From Alphaproteobacteria bacterium (GTDB lineage Bacteria > Pseudomonadota > Alphaproteobacteria > Sphingomonadales > Sphingomonadaceae): a stretch of 7,342 bases of DNA. The stretch spans positions 1 through 7,342 of the forward strand of contig JAHJSJ010000122.1 of the NCBI GenBank assembly GCA_018830415.1, in the 5' to 3' direction. Shown here piece after piece: positions 5,942 to 7,342 of the stretch. The notes under the pieces were generated by a model that was not told where the DNA came from, made no database searches, and was given only the letters and a program-made list of their open reading frames with translations. A program made the position numbers and the translations under genes. How positions within the stretch are numbered: the stretch's first letter is position 1; each line of letters starts with the position of its first letter.

Positions 5942-7342
5942 ATGGCCGACATCAATTCACCGGTAGAAATAGGCGTCACCACCGGGCCGATCCGCGGCAG
6001 CCGCAAGATTTACGTCGGTGCGCGCACCGGTTCGGGCATCCGCGTCGCCATGCGCGAGATCGACCTTGAAGGCGGGGAGCCTTCGGTGCGGGTCTATGAC
6101 ACCTCCGGCCCCTATACCGATCCCGATGCCGCCATCGACATCAACGCCGGACTGCCGCAACTGCGCCGGACATGGATCATGGCGCGCGGCGATGTTGAGG
6201 CTTACGACGGCCGCGAGATCAAGCCTGAGGACAACGGTCAACTCGGCCCCGACCGCAGCGGCGGCGTCCCGCAGTTCCCCCACCCGGTCAAACGCCCGCT
6301 GCGCGCCAAACCGGGCATGAACGTCAGCCAGATGCACTATGCCCGCCAAGGCATCATCACGCCCGAAATGGAATATGTGGCCGAACGCGAAAACATCGGC
6401 CGCGAAATCGCCGCTGATCTGGTGCGCGACGGGCAAAGCTGGGGCGCGCAAATCCCGACCATCATCACGCCCGAATTCGTGCGCGATGAAATCGCCCGTG
6501 GCCGCGCGATCATCCCCAACAACATCAACCACCCCGAAACCGAACCGATGGCGATCGGGCGCAACTTCCTGGTCAAGATCAACGCCAATATCGGCAATTC
6601 CGCGGTCGCTTCCAACGTGGCGAGCGAAGTCGACAAGATGGTCTGGGCGACCCGCTGGGGCGCGGACACGATCATGGACCTTTCCACCGGGCGCAACATC
6701 CACGACACCCGCGAATGGATCATCCGCAACGCCGCCGTCCCGGTCGGCACCGTGCCGATCTATCAGGCGCTCGAAAAGGTCGGCGGCATCGCGGAAGAGC
6801 TCACCTGGGAAATCTTCCGCGACACGCTGATCGAACAGGCCGAACAGGGCGTGGACTACTTCACCATCCACGCGGGCGTGCGGCTGGCCTATGTCCCGAT
6901 GGCGGCCAAGCGCGTCACCGGGATCGTATCGCGCGGCGGCAGCATCATGGCGAAATGGTGCCTCGCGCATCACAAGGAAAGCTTCCTCTACGAACATTTC
7001 GACGACATCACCGAAATCATGAAGGCATACGACATCGCTTACAGCCTTGGCGATGGGCTCCGCCCCGGCAGCATCGCGGATGCCAATGACGAAGCGCAAT
7101 TCTCCGAACTCTACACCTTGGGCGAACTCACCCACCGCGCCTGGGCGCAGGATGTGCAGGTGATGATCGAAGGCCCCGGCCACGTGCCGATGCACAAGAT
7201 CAAGGAGAACATGGAAAAGCAGTTGCAGGTCTGCGGCGAGGCTCCGTTCTACACCCTCGGCCCGCTCGTTACCGATATTGCGCCGGGCTATGACCACATC
7301 ACCAGCGGCATCGGCGCGGCCCAGATCGGTTGGTATGGAACC
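5942..7342 (+). CDS. thiC: Phosphomethylpyrimidine synthase ThiC, 3' end missing (runs off right edge)
   Basis: Radical-SAM enzyme that rearranges aminoimidazole ribotide into HMP phosphate, the pyrimidine half of thiamine, in the cytoplasm. The window holds 467 codons without a stop, of about 610-630 usual. Visible family blocks: N-terminal GPIRGSRKIYVG (15-26), GMNVSQMHYARQGIITPEME, RGRAIIPNNINHPETEPM, NFLVKINANIGNSAV, DLSTGRNIHDTREW (DLSTGRN at 246-252), DYFTIHAGV, GIVSRGGSIMAKWC, SLGDGLRPGSIADAND, EGPGHVPMHKI (EGPGH at 410-414) and GPLVTDIAPGYDHI near the edge. The C-terminal Cys motif that binds the catalytic iron-sulfur cluster should lie beyond the window and cannot be checked. The ATG at 5942 is supported by GAGGAG nine bases upstream and by the N-terminal family block. 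A TPP riboswitch in the leader gives end-product control. Identity is certain. Confidence 0.98.
   Translation, partial: MADINSPVEIGVTTGPIRGSRKIYVGARTGSGIRVAMREIDLEGGEPSVRVYDTSGPYTDPDAAIDINAGLPQLRRTWIMARGDVEAYDGREIKPEDNGQLGPDRSGGVPQFPHPVKRPLRAKPGMNVSQMHYARQGIITPEMEYVAERENIGREIAADLVRDGQSWGAQIPTIITPEFVRDEIARGRAIIPNNINHPETEPMAIGRNFLVKINANIGNSAVASNVASEVDKMVWATRWGADTIMDLSTGRNIHDTREWIIRNAAVPVGTVPIYQALEKVGGIAEELTWEIFRDTLIEQAEQGVDYFTIHAGVRLAYVPMAAKRVTGIVSRGGSIMAKWCLAHHKESFLYEHFDDITEIMKAYDIAYSLGDGLRPGSIADANDEAQFSELYTLGELTHRAWAQDVQVMIEGPGHVPMHKIKENMEKQLQVCGEAPFYTLGPLVTDIAPGYDHITSGIGAAQIGWYGT

Noticed and set aside
5957..7297. A 446-codon open frame on the minus strand
   Set aside because: It lies wholly antisense to thiC, whose blocks are unmistakable. 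Its translation is rich in His, Asp, Arg and Gly with no recognisable family, as expected from a high-GC shadow frame.

Overview
The window is GC-rich (roughly 65%) and packed with genes. The protein style and the crtY-crtI carotenoid pair suggest an alphaproteobacterium, most likely a pigmented Sphingomonadales member (Erythrobacter, Porphyrobacter or Novosphingobium-like). That placement is inferred from recognised protein patterns, not from a marker gene or a search. I see no tRNA, rRNA, CRISPR array, transposase, integrase or phage gene. No stretch over 300 bases lacks a gene.

Left part, minus strand (1-2097): a carotenoid operon fragment. Lycopene beta-cyclase (crtY) comes first. Its stop codon overlaps the start of phytoene desaturase (crtI) in an ATGA junction. 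crtI runs off the left edge. Together they would turn phytoene into lycopene and then beta-carotene. A phytoene synthase gene may follow crtI outside the window.

Middle, plus strand (2098-5734): a 126-base divergent spacer, then a secreted amidohydrolase of the misnamed 'prolidase' type (likely a metallo-dipeptidase). A clear 11-pair hairpin follows, and then three genes: an exported DUF3179 protein whose only two cysteines form CPLC, an exported thioredoxin-like protein with CSVC, and an AhpD-like protein with the full E-x11-C-x2-C-x3-H peroxidase motif. The first two overlap by 8 bases. All three carry a CxxC pair, so I propose a small thiol-redox cluster. This is the least explained part of the window.

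Right part, plus strand (5794-7342): a TPP riboswitch followed by thiC (HMP-phosphate synthase), which runs off the right edge before its C-terminal iron-sulfur motif. A CCCTCC segment between aptamer and start codon can pair with either the aptamer's conserved purine stretch or the thiC ribosome binding site. This suggests translational control.

The carotenoid, redox and thiamine blocks look like independent neighbours, not one pathway.
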